Assembly (NCBI GenBank): GCA_025769875.1
Contig: JAGFNK010000761.1
Coordinates: forward strand, 1-22,726
Length of the DNA: 22,726 bases
Direction of reading: 5' to 3'
DNA from: Russula earlei
Lineage: Eukaryota > Basidiomycota > Agaricomycetes > Russulales > Russulaceae
Position 1 is the stretch's first letter. Every line of letters starts with the position of its first letter. The position numbers and the translations under genes were made by a program. Below are positions 10,144 through 18,604 of the stretch, one piece after another. Below the pieces are notes generated by a model. It was not told the DNA's origin. It did not search any database and was given only the letters and a program-made list of their open reading frames with translations.

Positions 10144-10148
10144 AGAGA

Positions 10149-10397
10149 CCCTTGATTTACATCCAACTTCTCTCTAAAACCTTATGTAAAAACCTCAGGA
10201 TCAAACAAAACATATCCTCAACATTCCACCCCCAAACAAATGGACAAACAGAAAGGATGAATGCCTGGATAGAACAATACTTACGACTCTGGACTGGACA
10301 ACGACAACATAGTTGGTCTAAGATACTCCCTATTGCCAAATTTACACACAATTCCTGGAAACATGAAGTAACATGATGATCACCTCACAAACTCCTC
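10149..10397 (+). pseudogene. Integrase of element A, 3' part of catalytic core
   Basis: The sequence continues with the third catalytic motif FHPQTNGQTERMN (Glu in QTER), then WIEQYLRLW and IAKFTHNSWKHE, matching element B. The stop TGA near 10375 interrupts the frame before the linker to the chromodomain. Confidence 0.8.
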
Positions 10398-10947
10398 ATG
10401 GGATTCAAACCCCAAGTTGACATCAACCTTATTGATGATAACATCCCAGCCAGTACCAACAGACTTCTAGAACTAGAAGATTCCAGAAAGGATGCACAAC
10501 AACTTCCAGAACGAAAACAACAACCCAAAGGTCCAGACAAACCGGAAATGAAAGAAGGAACCTTAGTCTGGCTAGAAGCAAAAACTTGAAAACATGAGGG
10601 GCTCGCAAACTCCTGCCCAAGTGATATCATATGGACCATTCCAAATCAAGAATAAAATGTCCAAAGTCACCTATCAGCTAGAACTCCCCCCTTCCATGAA
10701 AATACACAATGTTTTCCATACAAACCTCCTCCTACCATATATAGAGATGGAAGAATATGGCACCCCTTTTACACGACCTCCCCCAACAATTGAGGGTGAA
10801 GAAGAATATGAAATCAAAGCCATTCTAGATGTGAGAAGATTTGGAAGGACATGTAAGATTCAATACCTTGTGCATTGGAAAGGATATCTGTCAGCAGATA
10901 ACTCATGGGTCGACCACCATAACCTCAATGCACCTGATCTATTATGA
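10398..10947 (+). pseudogene. Integrase C-terminus and chromodomain of element A
   Basis: The first frame (10398-10589) carries the integrase C-terminal region, with MGFKPQVDINL and the GTLVWLEAK motif. After a TGA at 10587-10589 a new frame (10594-10947) holds VTYQLELP and FHTNLLLPY, then the chromodomain from about 10795 (EEYEIKAILDVRR, LVHWKGY, SWVDHHNL). Chromodomains of chromoviruses steer integration to marked heterochromatin. Aromatic residues of the methyl-lysine cage are partly visible (Y in EEYE, W in HWKGY). The frame ends with TGA at 10945-10947. Confidence 0.85.
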
Positions 10948-11038
10948 GAATACTACTCCACCACAGCTGGACGACCAAATGTATAAAAAGACACTACAAG
11001 AACCTCAAACTTCCTGTCAAACTCTCCGTCAAGAGAAA

Positions 11039-12182
11039 ATGTCCTCTCTCACTTCTTCACCCACTTCCACTGCTACTCTCATACCTCTTCCCCCTTCAAG
11101 AGAGCCTCCCCTCTCCCCACTGACATTGTCAATCTTAGGATCCAAGCCAGACAAGCAGCCAGACACACTGTGATGATCGTCAAGGCAGCCAAACTCTGGT
11201 CTATGCCCCTTCCCACCATCATTCACAGTTTCACAAATCAATCTCCTTCATGTGGAGCTACCTCTCACATCAGAACCCCCAGTCCTGCTCCCAGCCAACT
11301 TATCACCACCTCACCCAAACCTCTTCCTATACCACCTCAAACTGACACTCCCCCTCTCCGATATCCTCCCCCAATTAACAATGTCATATTAGATGCAAAC
11401 CGTATTGCTCCCCCACAACCAGTCATAGAGGAGATCCCCCCTGCCTACACACCACCAAATTGCCCTATGCCCATACTAACTGACACTGAAGTAATGGGAG
11501 AAGACTGGACACAGGACAACCCCCAATTCCAAGACATCCTCATCCCTGACCCAGGGAACAAAGATGACACCACCGCTCCTCGCTTCACCATGTATGACCT
11601 TGACTCCCTATACCCTACCATCTTTGCCACATATGGACCAGGATGCCCCATTCATCTGTCTCACATCCACGCTCATGCAGACCCCTACCCCCATCCTCTC
11701 CTCACCAAAAAGGATGCATAGAACTTCCAAGAAACCCTCAGACACACTAAAGCCATCAACAAAGCCTTACAACTCGAAGATAACCTGACTCTCACCATAG
11801 AGGTATACCATTACCAACACATGATCAAAAAGGTTCAAGATTATGCTAAGATATTAGCAGACATGGGCAGGATCTTTCACAACTTTGTATGAGAGCTGAG
11901 AGATTCTGAGATGCACTTGGCTCAAGCTAATGCAGTCAAGAGAACTGAACCCCGCATCCTTTTCCAAACCTTTTCCCAACTCACACATCCAGAGTTGAAC
12001 AACGCCAGAGAAGCCATCATGGACCCTTGGTACCAATTTGCCCCCCATATCAATGACATCTGTCTGTGGTGTAAGGACCCACACCACAACACACATGAAT
12101 GTTTGCAAATAGCAACCTGCATCCATCGCAACTGTAAAGGACATCTCATGGAACAATGTAGGTTTCCCCACCATTGATGCAA
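11039..12182 (+). pseudogene. ORF-X of element A (broken)
   Basis: Second, degenerate copy of the ORF found after the chromodomain of element B. It starts at the ATG at 11039 (MSSLTSSPTSTATL), shifts frame near 11128, and then runs in one frame with stops TAG 11719, TGA 11890 and TGA 12175. The last two face Trp and Arg in B. Shared landmarks with B are IPDPGN, TYGPGCP, ADPYPHPLLT, RHTKAI and DPWYQF. One zinc knuckle is intact (12061-12102); in the second (12118-12159) the second Cys is replaced by Arg. Homology with B ends at GATGCAA (12177-12183), where the sequence changes to a gag-like tail. Confidence 0.75.
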
Positions 12183-12484
12183 ACCAGTTACTGAAGCTGA
12201 GAAACAGAAACATCGAGAAGAAGGAAGATGCTTCCATTGCTCTCTTCAAGAACACCTAGCCTGCGACTGCCCCACGAAACCGAAATGTGAAGCAACACAC
12301 GCATGTACCACCTGAAGTAACAACCACTACATCTGAGTCCTCTGTTGTAGAGATAATCGAAGAGAATGTGGCCGACAAACTCGCAAAAGCGGCGAGGGCT
12401 CTATCGACAGAAGACAGAGAAGCCTTTATTAAGGCGTTGATGGGAGAAGAGGAAGGAAGCGAACAGGGTTTTTCGGATGCTTGA
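12183..12484 (+). pseudogene. Gag C-terminal tail of element B (truncated)
   Basis: The segment opens with KPVTEAEKQKHREEGRC, similar to the KPLTDAEK stretch before the zinc knuckle of gag A. It has one CCHC knuckle, CFHCSLQEHLACDC. A frameshift near 12265-12285 leads into a frame from 12287 that ends at TGA 12482-12484 (motifs ADKLAKAARALSTEDREAF and GEEEGSEQGF). Such an acidic tail with an ALSTEDRE-like helix is what I expect at the end of gag in basidiomycete gypsy elements. The capsid part is missing. The protease frame overlaps its end by -1. Confidence 0.6.
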
Positions 12485-12506
12485 GCGTAACGGCGATCGT
12501 TCAAGC
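12466..12506 (+). other. -1 ribosomal frameshift signal between gag and pol of element B
   Basis: A slippery heptamer G GGT TTT (12466-12472) sits in the gag frame, 9 nt before the gag stop at 12482. A 6-nt spacer (12473-12478) follows. Next comes a 9-bp stem, GCTTGAGCG (12479-12487) with CGTTCAAGC (12498-12506), all paired with one G-U, and a 10-nt loop. A -1 slip moves gag exactly into the protease frame, which is open from 12433. Loop bases CGAT could pair with ATCG near 12514 as a short pseudoknot. Slippery XXXYYYZ, 5-8 nt spacer and stem-loop is the standard retroelement signal. Confidence 0.75.
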
Positions 12507-12681
12507 CTTAAATATCGACTCCATGTACAGACCTCAAAGAAAGTCAATATCAGTGATGACTACTATTTACATTGGACCGAACAAAGCCAAAAAGAAAGCC
12601 CTGATAGACAGTGGGGCCACAGAATGCTTCATATCTCCCAAATTAACGAAAGAGTTACATCTACAAACTAGAAACTTGATC
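12481..12681 (+). pseudogene. Protease of element B, N-terminal part (split by an LTR)
   Basis: The -1 frame continues from the slippery site into SVTAIVQALNIDSMYR, then the retropepsin active site ALIDSGATECF near 12600-12630 and SPKLTKELHLQTRNL. The frame is broken at 12681, where the 886-bp solo LTR entered; its other half resumes at 13573. Catalytic Asp, Ser, Gly and Ala are all present. Confidence 0.85.
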
Positions 12682-13567
12682 TGTTACACCATTTTCCTTT
12701 TACATTTACCTCTTACCTTTTGCTATGGACTGCTTGCTTTCATATGTCCCTTTACTTACTAGTCTTGTGATCTCTTACGTCTTGTGATCCCTTCTGTGTT
12801 ATCATGTGATACATACACGTCCAGGTAACACTGGATTGCTGTTACTTTCTCCCTTTGTGTTGGTTCTCTTTCCATTTATATTCACTTCTTAGTTTTGACT
12901 GTGCAATGCTGCGCACCTACTGTGCAGCACAGTTACTTGGTTCTGACTCATTCGTGGCCTCATTCCTATGACTCCTACTTATTATGACTCCTACTATACT
13001 AGTAGCACAGTCAAAGCGCAGCTATTGCTGCGCTTCTCCTGTATATATAAGCTCAGTACTTTGTGACCAAAGCCCTAAGCTTGGTCTCTTGTAGAATCCA
13101 ACCTACTCTTGTCCAACATATTCTCCTGCAACCCACTTCACTCTTAAACCTTAAACCACAACCACCTCTCCATTTCATCAACTCTCAACACACCATCCAC
13201 CATCTACTCTTTGCCTTTCCCTTCCTTCCCTAAGAGTCTCTCTTCACTCCCCTGAAAAGAGCTCTCCTCCTTTAAGACCTACCTTCCTCTACTCTCTCTG
13301 CATTGTTCAAGGTCCCTGACGGACTTGAACGCATATATAGCTAGTGGAACCAGCCCTAGTCTATCCCATTATAAACTTACCCTAGCTTCTCAATGGACCG
13401 AGTCATACTAGGAAGGGTCTATTGGCCATAACCTGTTTAGCATAAAACACTTCAACCGCTGCAGGGATCCTTACTCATTATACACGGGAACCAGCCCGTT
13501 TCTTGAACACCTCTCTATCATTGACTTGTTTTCCGCTTGTGAACTGACACGGCTAGTTACCGTGACA
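12682..13567 (+). mobile_element. Solo LTR 2, 886 bp, inside the protease
   Basis: It begins TGTTAC and ends GTGACA. The flanking duplication TGATC is perfect (12677-12681 and 13568-13572). It is the same family as the minus-strand LTR at 1222-2103. TATA (TATATATAAG) is at 13042-13051 and the GCCCTAAGCTTG motif at 13072-13083. A hairpin GACCAA...TTGGTC spans 13065-13086. LTR plus duplication adds 891 bp, a multiple of three, so the protease frame is in register on both sides. No internal element sequence is attached. It keeps CpG sites lost from the other copy, so it appears younger. Confidence 0.92.
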
Positions 13568-13572
13568 TGATC

Positions 13573-14166
13573 CCAACTAGGAACGTCAAAAACATTGATG
13601 GAACACTCAATCGCCTGGGAAAAGTCACTCAAGCTGTCGACCTGGAACTAAAATTATTAGGACAGAGACACACACATCAATTCCTAGTCGCGGATATAGG
13701 ACAGGACGACATCATTCTTGGGTACCCATTCCTTGAGTCAACAAACCCAAGGATAAACTGGTCTAAGGGAACTATGATGGGAAGGATCACCCTCACTGGA
13801 GATCAAGAAACACCAGCATGGATCAAAGTGATAACAGACTGGGAAGAAGGAGATGAACTATGGCTCCAAACCCAGATATGCAAGACCACTATAGCCCAAC
13901 AACTGGCAGAATCACAAATGCAAGATAAACCCAAAACTTGGCAAGAAATGGTCCCTCACCAATATCACCAATACGGGCAAGTGTTTATGGAACAAGAGTC
14001 AGAAAGATTCCCTGGACCAAGAAAATGGGATCATGCCATTGACCTAAAATCAGACGCCTGACAACAATCAACTGTAGAGTGTACCCCCTATCACTCAAAG
14101 AGAAGGAAGAACAAGGGAAATTCCTCAAACAAAATCTATGGCTCAAACTGAATAAGAAGATCCAAC
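13573..14166 (+). pseudogene. Protease C-terminal part and linker to RT, element B
   Basis: The frame interrupted at 12681 resumes with PTRNVKNIDGTLN and goes on to FLVADIGQDDIILGYPFLE, the C-terminal retropepsin motif (ILGYPF). The open frame ends at TGA 14059-14061. Two small frameshifts between 14061 and 14167 follow; a middle frame gives INCRVYPLSLKEKEEQGKFL, the usual stretch just before RT. Confidence 0.85.
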
Positions 14167-14930
14167 TTGCCATACGCCAGTGGATTCTTTCTTATTAAAA
14201 AGAAAGATGGCAAATTTCGACCAGTACAAGACTATAGAAATTTGAACAAATGGACAATACCTAATGTGTACCCACTACCTTTAATCCCAGAACTTATCCA
14301 CGCCCTGGCAGGAAAAGAACTCTTTACCAAATTTGATGTCAGATGGGGTTACAACAATATCTGAATCAAAGAAGGAGACAAATGGAACGCAGCCTTCAAG
14401 ACCAGCGACGGGCTGTTTGAACCTACAGTAATGTTCTTCGGACTGACAAATTCTCCAGCCACCTTTCAAACCATGATGGACGACATCTTTCAGGAAGAGC
14501 TCGCACAGGGATGGTTAAAAATCTACATGGACGACATCATCATCACCACAAAGAATGATGAAATGGAACACACATCCAAGGTCAACCACATACTATCCAA
14601 ATTAAAATGACACGACCTCTATCTCAAACCGGAAAAATGCCAGTTCCACAAAAGAAAGGTAGAATACCTTGGAGTAATTATAGGAGAAGGAAAGATAACC
14701 ATGGACCCTGTCAAAGTCAAGGGAATTAAAGATTGGCCTGACCCCATTAACATTAAAAGAAGTCAGAAGTTTCTTAGGATTCTGCAACTTCTATCGAAAC
14801 TTCATACCAAACTTCTCTATAAAGGCCAGACCATTAAACGACTTGACAAAAAAAAATAAAAAATGGGAATGGACAACTGAAAGAGGATCAAGCCTTTCAA
14901 AGTTTGAAGGAAACCTGAATATCCTACCCA
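14167..14930 (+). pseudogene. Reverse transcriptase of element B (broken)
   Basis: RT copies element RNA into DNA. The finger motif FFLIKKKDGKFRPVQDYR is near 14180-14235, FTKFDVRWGYNN near 14325-14358, and FGLTNSPATFQ near 14440-14470. The catalytic box YMDD lies in KIYMDDIII near 14518-14544. In-frame TGA codons at 14362 and 14608 both face Arg in element A. A frameshift near 14750 precedes [20 protein letters not shown] sequence, and another follows before RNase H. Confidence 0.9.
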
Positions 14931-15330
14931 GTACTTCGCACTCCCAATTGGACTAAAACAATTCGTACTAGACACCGATGCATCAGGATTCGCCATTGGA
15001 GCAGTCATATCACAAGAATACAAAGACGGCCTACATCCAATCGCGTATTACTCTAGAACACTATTGGACACAGAAAGGAATTATGACGCACATGACAAAG
15101 AATTAGCAGCGGTAATCTTTGGACCAAAAAGTGGACGTCCATTCTTTCTAGGAGCCGACAAACCAGTCAGAATAAGGACAGATCACAAAAACCTCACCTA
15201 TTTCAAAGAACCACAGAAGTTAACAGGACGACAAGCCAGATGGATGCAATACATGCAAGACTTCAACGTCACCATGGAACACGTCCCTGGACACACACAT
15301 ATGATTCGCCAACACACTTTCTCATCGCAA
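14931..15330 (+). pseudogene. RNase H of element B (nearly intact)
   Basis: From about 14962 one frame gives FVLDTDASGFAIGAVIS, HPIAYYSRTL, ERNYDAHDKEL, RTDHKNLTYF and MEHVPGHTH, the full gypsy RNase H series with its acidic residues. A one-base shift near 15300 moves the end of the domain (FANTLSHRKDLNKG) to another frame. Confidence 0.85.
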
Positions 15331-15345
15331 AGACCTTAACAAGGG
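15331..15345 (+). other. Internal copy of the 3' polypurine tract (element B)
   Basis: AGACCTTAACAAGGG is identical to the start of the 3' tract at 17989-18003. With flanks, 21 of 25 bases agree (compare ATCGC before it with ACCGC at the 3' end). It encodes KDLNKG at the RNase H/integrase boundary, the same place as in element A. Confidence 0.55.
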
Positions 15346-16075
15346 AGTAGAAGAACAAAAAACCACACTACTACCACCCGAAATTTATGCACGAAAAACC
15401 TATCTACCAGACAAACCTGACAAATGATGAGAAATTGTGAGACAGTTCCACTGACACCCCTTTCCCAGGACACCCAGGAATAGCAAATACCTGGGACTTA
15501 GTCAAACAACATTACGAAGGACCGAGACTACGACAGTTCATGGAACAATACATCAAAGGTTGTGCCAAGTGTCAAGAATTGAAGACCAACATACCCAGAA
15601 AGAAAGCCACGACTTTCCCACTCGACACACATGTTGAACAAGGCCCCTTTCAATACGTATCAATGGATCTCATCACTGACCTACCCAAATCAGAAGGATT
15701 AGACAGTGTCCTCACCATCGTCGATCAAGGATGCTCTAAAGCAACGAAATTCATCCCATGCAACAAAACGATCAATGGAACAGACGTTGCACACCAGTAT
15801 CTGAAACACCTCATGCCCTGGTTTGGTATTCCCAAAAGAATCATCTCCAACAGAGACCCTCGATTCACATCAAACTTCTCTAAAGCCTTATGTAAAAATC
15901 TAGGCATCAAACAAAATGTGTCCACTGCATTCCACCCCCAAACCGACGGACAAACGGAAAGAATGAACACATGGCTAGAACAATACCTAAGACCCTGGAC
16001 CACAACTCATCCTCATTCCTGGGCAAAAATGCTCCCCCTAGCCAAATACACTGCATAACTCATGGAAACATGAAA
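15346..16075 (+). pseudogene. Integrase of element B (broken)
   Basis: Integrase inserts the DNA copy into the host genome. Remnants of the HHCC zinc domain (HPGI, then CAKC near 15560) are followed by the catalytic core: first Asp in VSMDLITDLP near 15660, second Asp in SNRDPRF near 15850, Glu in HPQTDGQTERMN near 15940-15965. Stops TGA TGA at about 15424-15429 and a frameshift near 15450 break the N-terminus. A one-base shift near 16053 breaks the link to the C-terminal region (HNSWKHETSQRSPHELL). Confidence 0.9.
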
Positions 16076-16689
16076 CATCACAAAGATCACCACATGAACT
16101 CCTCATGGGATTCAAACCCCAAATCAACATTAATCTAGAAGACAACAACATACCCTCGTCTACCGATCGCCTGAAACAACTAGAAGAAGCGAGACAAGAT
16201 GCACAACAACTTCTAGAACGCAAACAACAACCCCTAAAACCTGACATCAAGGAAATGAAAGAAGGGACCCTTGTATGGCTAGAAGCGAAGAACCTCAAAA
16301 CACGAGGAACATGCAAGTTAATGCCCAAAAGATATGGCCTGTTTCCCATCACAAAAAGAATTTCCAAAGTCACATATCAATTACAACTTCTGCCATCAAT
16401 GAAGATACACGACGTCTTCCATGTTAACCTACTTCTCCCTTACGTAGAGACAGAAGAATACGGCACACCATTTACATGCCCTCCACCAACCATCAAAAAC
16501 GAGGAAGAATACGAAATCGAGGCGATTCTAGACACCAGAAGGTTTGGACGAACACATAAACTACAATACCTCATGCACTGGAAAGGATACCCTGCATCAG
16601 ATGACTCATGGGTTGATCACCATGACCTTAACGCCCCAGAACTCCTAAAAGAATTCTATTCCGCTTCAGCTGGACAACCCCAAGTATAA
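16076..16689 (+). pseudogene. Integrase C-terminus and chromodomain of element B
   Basis: An open frame from 16105 to 16689 (194 residues) gives MGFKPQININL, a basic/acidic helix, GTLVWLEAKNLKT and the SH3-like DVFHVNLLLPY. The chromodomain follows at about 16501-16660 (EEYEIEAILDTRR, LMHWKGYPASDDSW, VDHHDL). This part has no internal stop. Only the frameshift at 16053 separates it from the integrase core. Confidence 0.9.
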
Positions 16690-16742
16690 AACACCACCCG
16701 CATCAACCATTCCATATTGCCTCACCCCCCAAGCACCACAAC

Positions 16743-17990
16743 ATGTCCTCCACACAAAACTCCCCCACTGCTTCCACTGCTACTCTCGTACCCACTCCAC
16801 CTTACACTCCTACACTTATCCACTTGCCACTGTCCAGAGAACCGTCCCCATCGACGGCAGCAACTATCAACATCAGATTGCTCACTTGACGCACTGCCCA
16901 ACATGCCGCTATGATTGTACAAGCATGCAAACTATGGGAAGACGACTCCCTCACCACCATACTATGTGCTTTTGGCAACCAATCCCCCACACAAGGGACC
17001 AACTCTCCCACCAGGACCCGTAGCCCTTCCTACCACGTTCGCTCCCCATCACCTGACCCCATCCTGATTCCCCCATGTACCATGACCCCCATCATCGAAC
17101 AAAGCGAAAATATCATTCTGCTCAACGAAAACTTTGTTCCGATAAATCACGAAGGCACGCCACCCCCCGTCTACAAACCACCTGCCAATAACGCCCAGCT
17201 CTCAGAGCTGGAAGAACTTGGAGAAGGATGGGAAGAAGGAGATCTAGGACTTGACCTACTAATCCCAGACCCAGGCAACGAAGATGACACACTCCCCCCT
17301 CGCTTTGTCCTCCCCGATCTCACGCATGGTTTCCCCTCTTTACTGGCCACCTATGGTCCTGGATGTCCCACTCACCACATACCCATTCAAGCACGAGCGG
17401 ACCCTTACCCTCACCCCCTTCTTACACAGAAAGACACCTTTCTGTTCAAAGAAGGCCTTCGACACACCAAGGCCATAGACGAAGCACTCAGGTTCGAGCA
17501 AGATCTATCCCTGGAAGCCGAAGTACGATGCTACCAATTCGCCATAAAGAAGGCATGTCAAATGGCTAATGGTCTAGTCACTGCTCGAGAAAGATATCAT
17601 GACATGGTATGGGAAGTAAGAGACTCAGAAATCAAACTGGCCAAAGCTAACATGAAAGCCTGTCTTGAACCGCGACTTCTGTTCAGAACTATGCCGCAGC
17701 TCACTGATCAAGAGCACCAAGATGCCAAGGAAGCCCTCATGGACCCTTGGTACCAATTTTCCCCTCGACTCTCTGACAAGTGCGCCTGGTGTCACGATGG
17801 AGGGCATGACACCTTTGAATGCCCCAAAGTCGCCATCTGTGTCCTCTGTAATCACCACGGACACATCGCCGATCGCTGCAGAAACCCACATCAACGATGC
17901 AAGACTGACAGGATATGTCGAGTCCCCCGCAATCAACTCCATTTCCATACTCATTGCTGCCACTCTACTATCATCCCCAATACCGCTTAG
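16743..17990 (+). pseudogene. ORF-X of element B: extra zinc-knuckle protein after the chromodomain
   Basis: A 415-codon frame starts at ATG 16743 and ends at TAG 17988-17990, overlapping the polypurine tract. Only one stop breaks it, TGA at 16887, which faces Arg in copy A. The order is: Ser/Thr/Pro-rich start, MIVQACKLW helix, proline-rich linker, IPDPGNEDD, ATYGPGCP, ADPYPHPLLT, a long charged helical region (about 17440-17700), DPWYQF, then two CCHC knuckles CX2CX4HX4C (17781-17822 and 17838-17879). The N-terminal part and both knuckles recall a Gag nucleocapsid, but it lies at the 3' end of the element. I do not know a named family. Its presence after the chromodomain in both A and B shows it is no random insertion. 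An RNA-binding or Gag-like role is inferred. Confidence 0.75.
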
Positions 17991-18005
17991 ACCTTAACAA
18001 GGGGG
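17989..18005 (+). other. 3' polypurine tract of element B
   Basis: AGACCTTAACAAGGGGG directly precedes the LTR. RNase H cleavage at such a G-rich tract leaves the primer for plus-strand DNA. The stop codon of ORF-X lies at its left edge. Confidence 0.75.
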
Positions 18006-18482
18006 TGATGTCACAAGCACCGGCTCTTCGGACCAGACCGGCAACAGGATAAGCCTACCCGGACAAAGACCTCATTGTTTCCACACGTTCTCCTGACTCA
18101 TTAGCCTCGCATATGCCACCACTTTCCAGCATGTTCTAGTCTCGATCGCCTCACTGTTACTTCATGTCTACTATTTGATATAGGACATACTGTCTATATA
18201 AACCTGTCTGTAGAAGAGAACAAGCCCTAAGCTTGTTCTCTTGTGAATATCACTGGATTCTAGCTTTGGGACTGTAGGCTTGCAGGGAATCAAGCAATCG
18301 ATTCAGAAACTCTCTCCACTCTCTAAGTCTTCGAACGTGAAGACATATTCATTGTATTTCCTCTCCACGGTACACACTAGCCTTTGCTGTGTTGTCACCA
18401 AGATCCCCAAATCACGCAAGAACTCGTTGTCTTGCTCAACTCTGTGCGCACATCTCGCACATGAAACGATTTGTCAGTGACA
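18006..18482 (+). mobile_element. 3' LTR of element B, ~475 bp
   Basis: It follows the polypurine tract. The start is TGATGTCAC (18006) or, if one asks for ends that match as inverted repeats, TGTCAC (18009); the end is GTGACA at 18482. TATA (TATATAAA) is at 18195-18202. A perfect 10-bp hairpin AGAGAACAAG-loop-CTTGTTCTCT (18215-18241) carries the GCCCTAAGCTTG motif. The 5 bp after the end, CCACC, should be the target duplication, but the left partner is gone with the 5' end. A second GTCAGTGACA at 18492-18501 makes 18501 an alternative end. Confidence 0.8.
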
Positions 18483-18604
18483 CCACCCCCAGTCAGTGAC
18501 AGAAAACTTCTGGAAGCAGTTAAAGCACAATCACCTACACCACATGCTTCAACCTTGCCTTGATCTCCTTGTCTGGATTCTTGTCACTAAAGTCACACCC
18601 AATG
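18483..18604 (+). pseudogene. SWIM-type gene remnant, 5' fragment
   Basis: Directly after the element B LTR the frame SVTENFWKQLKHNHLHH and LDLLVWILVTKVTPN is readable. It resembles the stretch before the SWIM zinc finger in basidiomycete MULE-associated or SWIM-domain proteins (pattern ESxWxxLKHDYLH...LVWIL). This recall is from family knowledge, not a search. The start of the gene is missing. The frame is cut at 18604 by the next insertion and continues at 19202. Confidence 0.55.

Larger units (their letters stand above)
6407..12182 (+). mobile_element. Element A: decayed Ty3/gypsy chromovirus
   Basis: Domain order is gag with zinc knuckle, protease, reverse transcriptase, RNase H, integrase, chromodomain, ORF-X. 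Integrase after RNase H is the Ty3/gypsy order, and the C-terminal chromodomain places it with the chromoviruses. The element is dead: it has many TGA stops, a 7-bp duplication in gag, and deletions between protease and RT and in the N-terminal half of integrase. A foreign LTR also sits in integrase. No 3' LTR is found; ORF-X runs directly into the gag tail of element B. The 5' limit is unknown and may lie as far left as 3000-3840. Confidence 0.85.
12183..18482 (+). mobile_element. Element B: Ty3/gypsy chromovirus lacking its 5' end
   Basis: From left to right it has the gag tail, protease, RT, RNase H, integrase, chromodomain, ORF-X, polypurine tract and one 3' LTR. It has fewer stops than element A but still carries several TGA codons and frameshifts, so it is not autonomous. 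The 5' LTR and most of gag are absent; the left edge is fused to ORF-X of element A near 12183. An 886-bp solo LTR lies in the protease gene. At the right end the LTR abuts the SWIM-type gene remnant, so this element entered that gene. Confidence 0.88.

Noticed and set aside
13072..13083. CCCTAA inside the shared LTR motif as a telomere-type repeat
   Set aside because: A single CCCTAA, not tandem; the position relative to TATA explains it better.
12183..18482. Element B as a complete retrotransposon nested in A
   Set aside because: There is no 5' LTR or capsid at its left end, and element A does not resume to its right.
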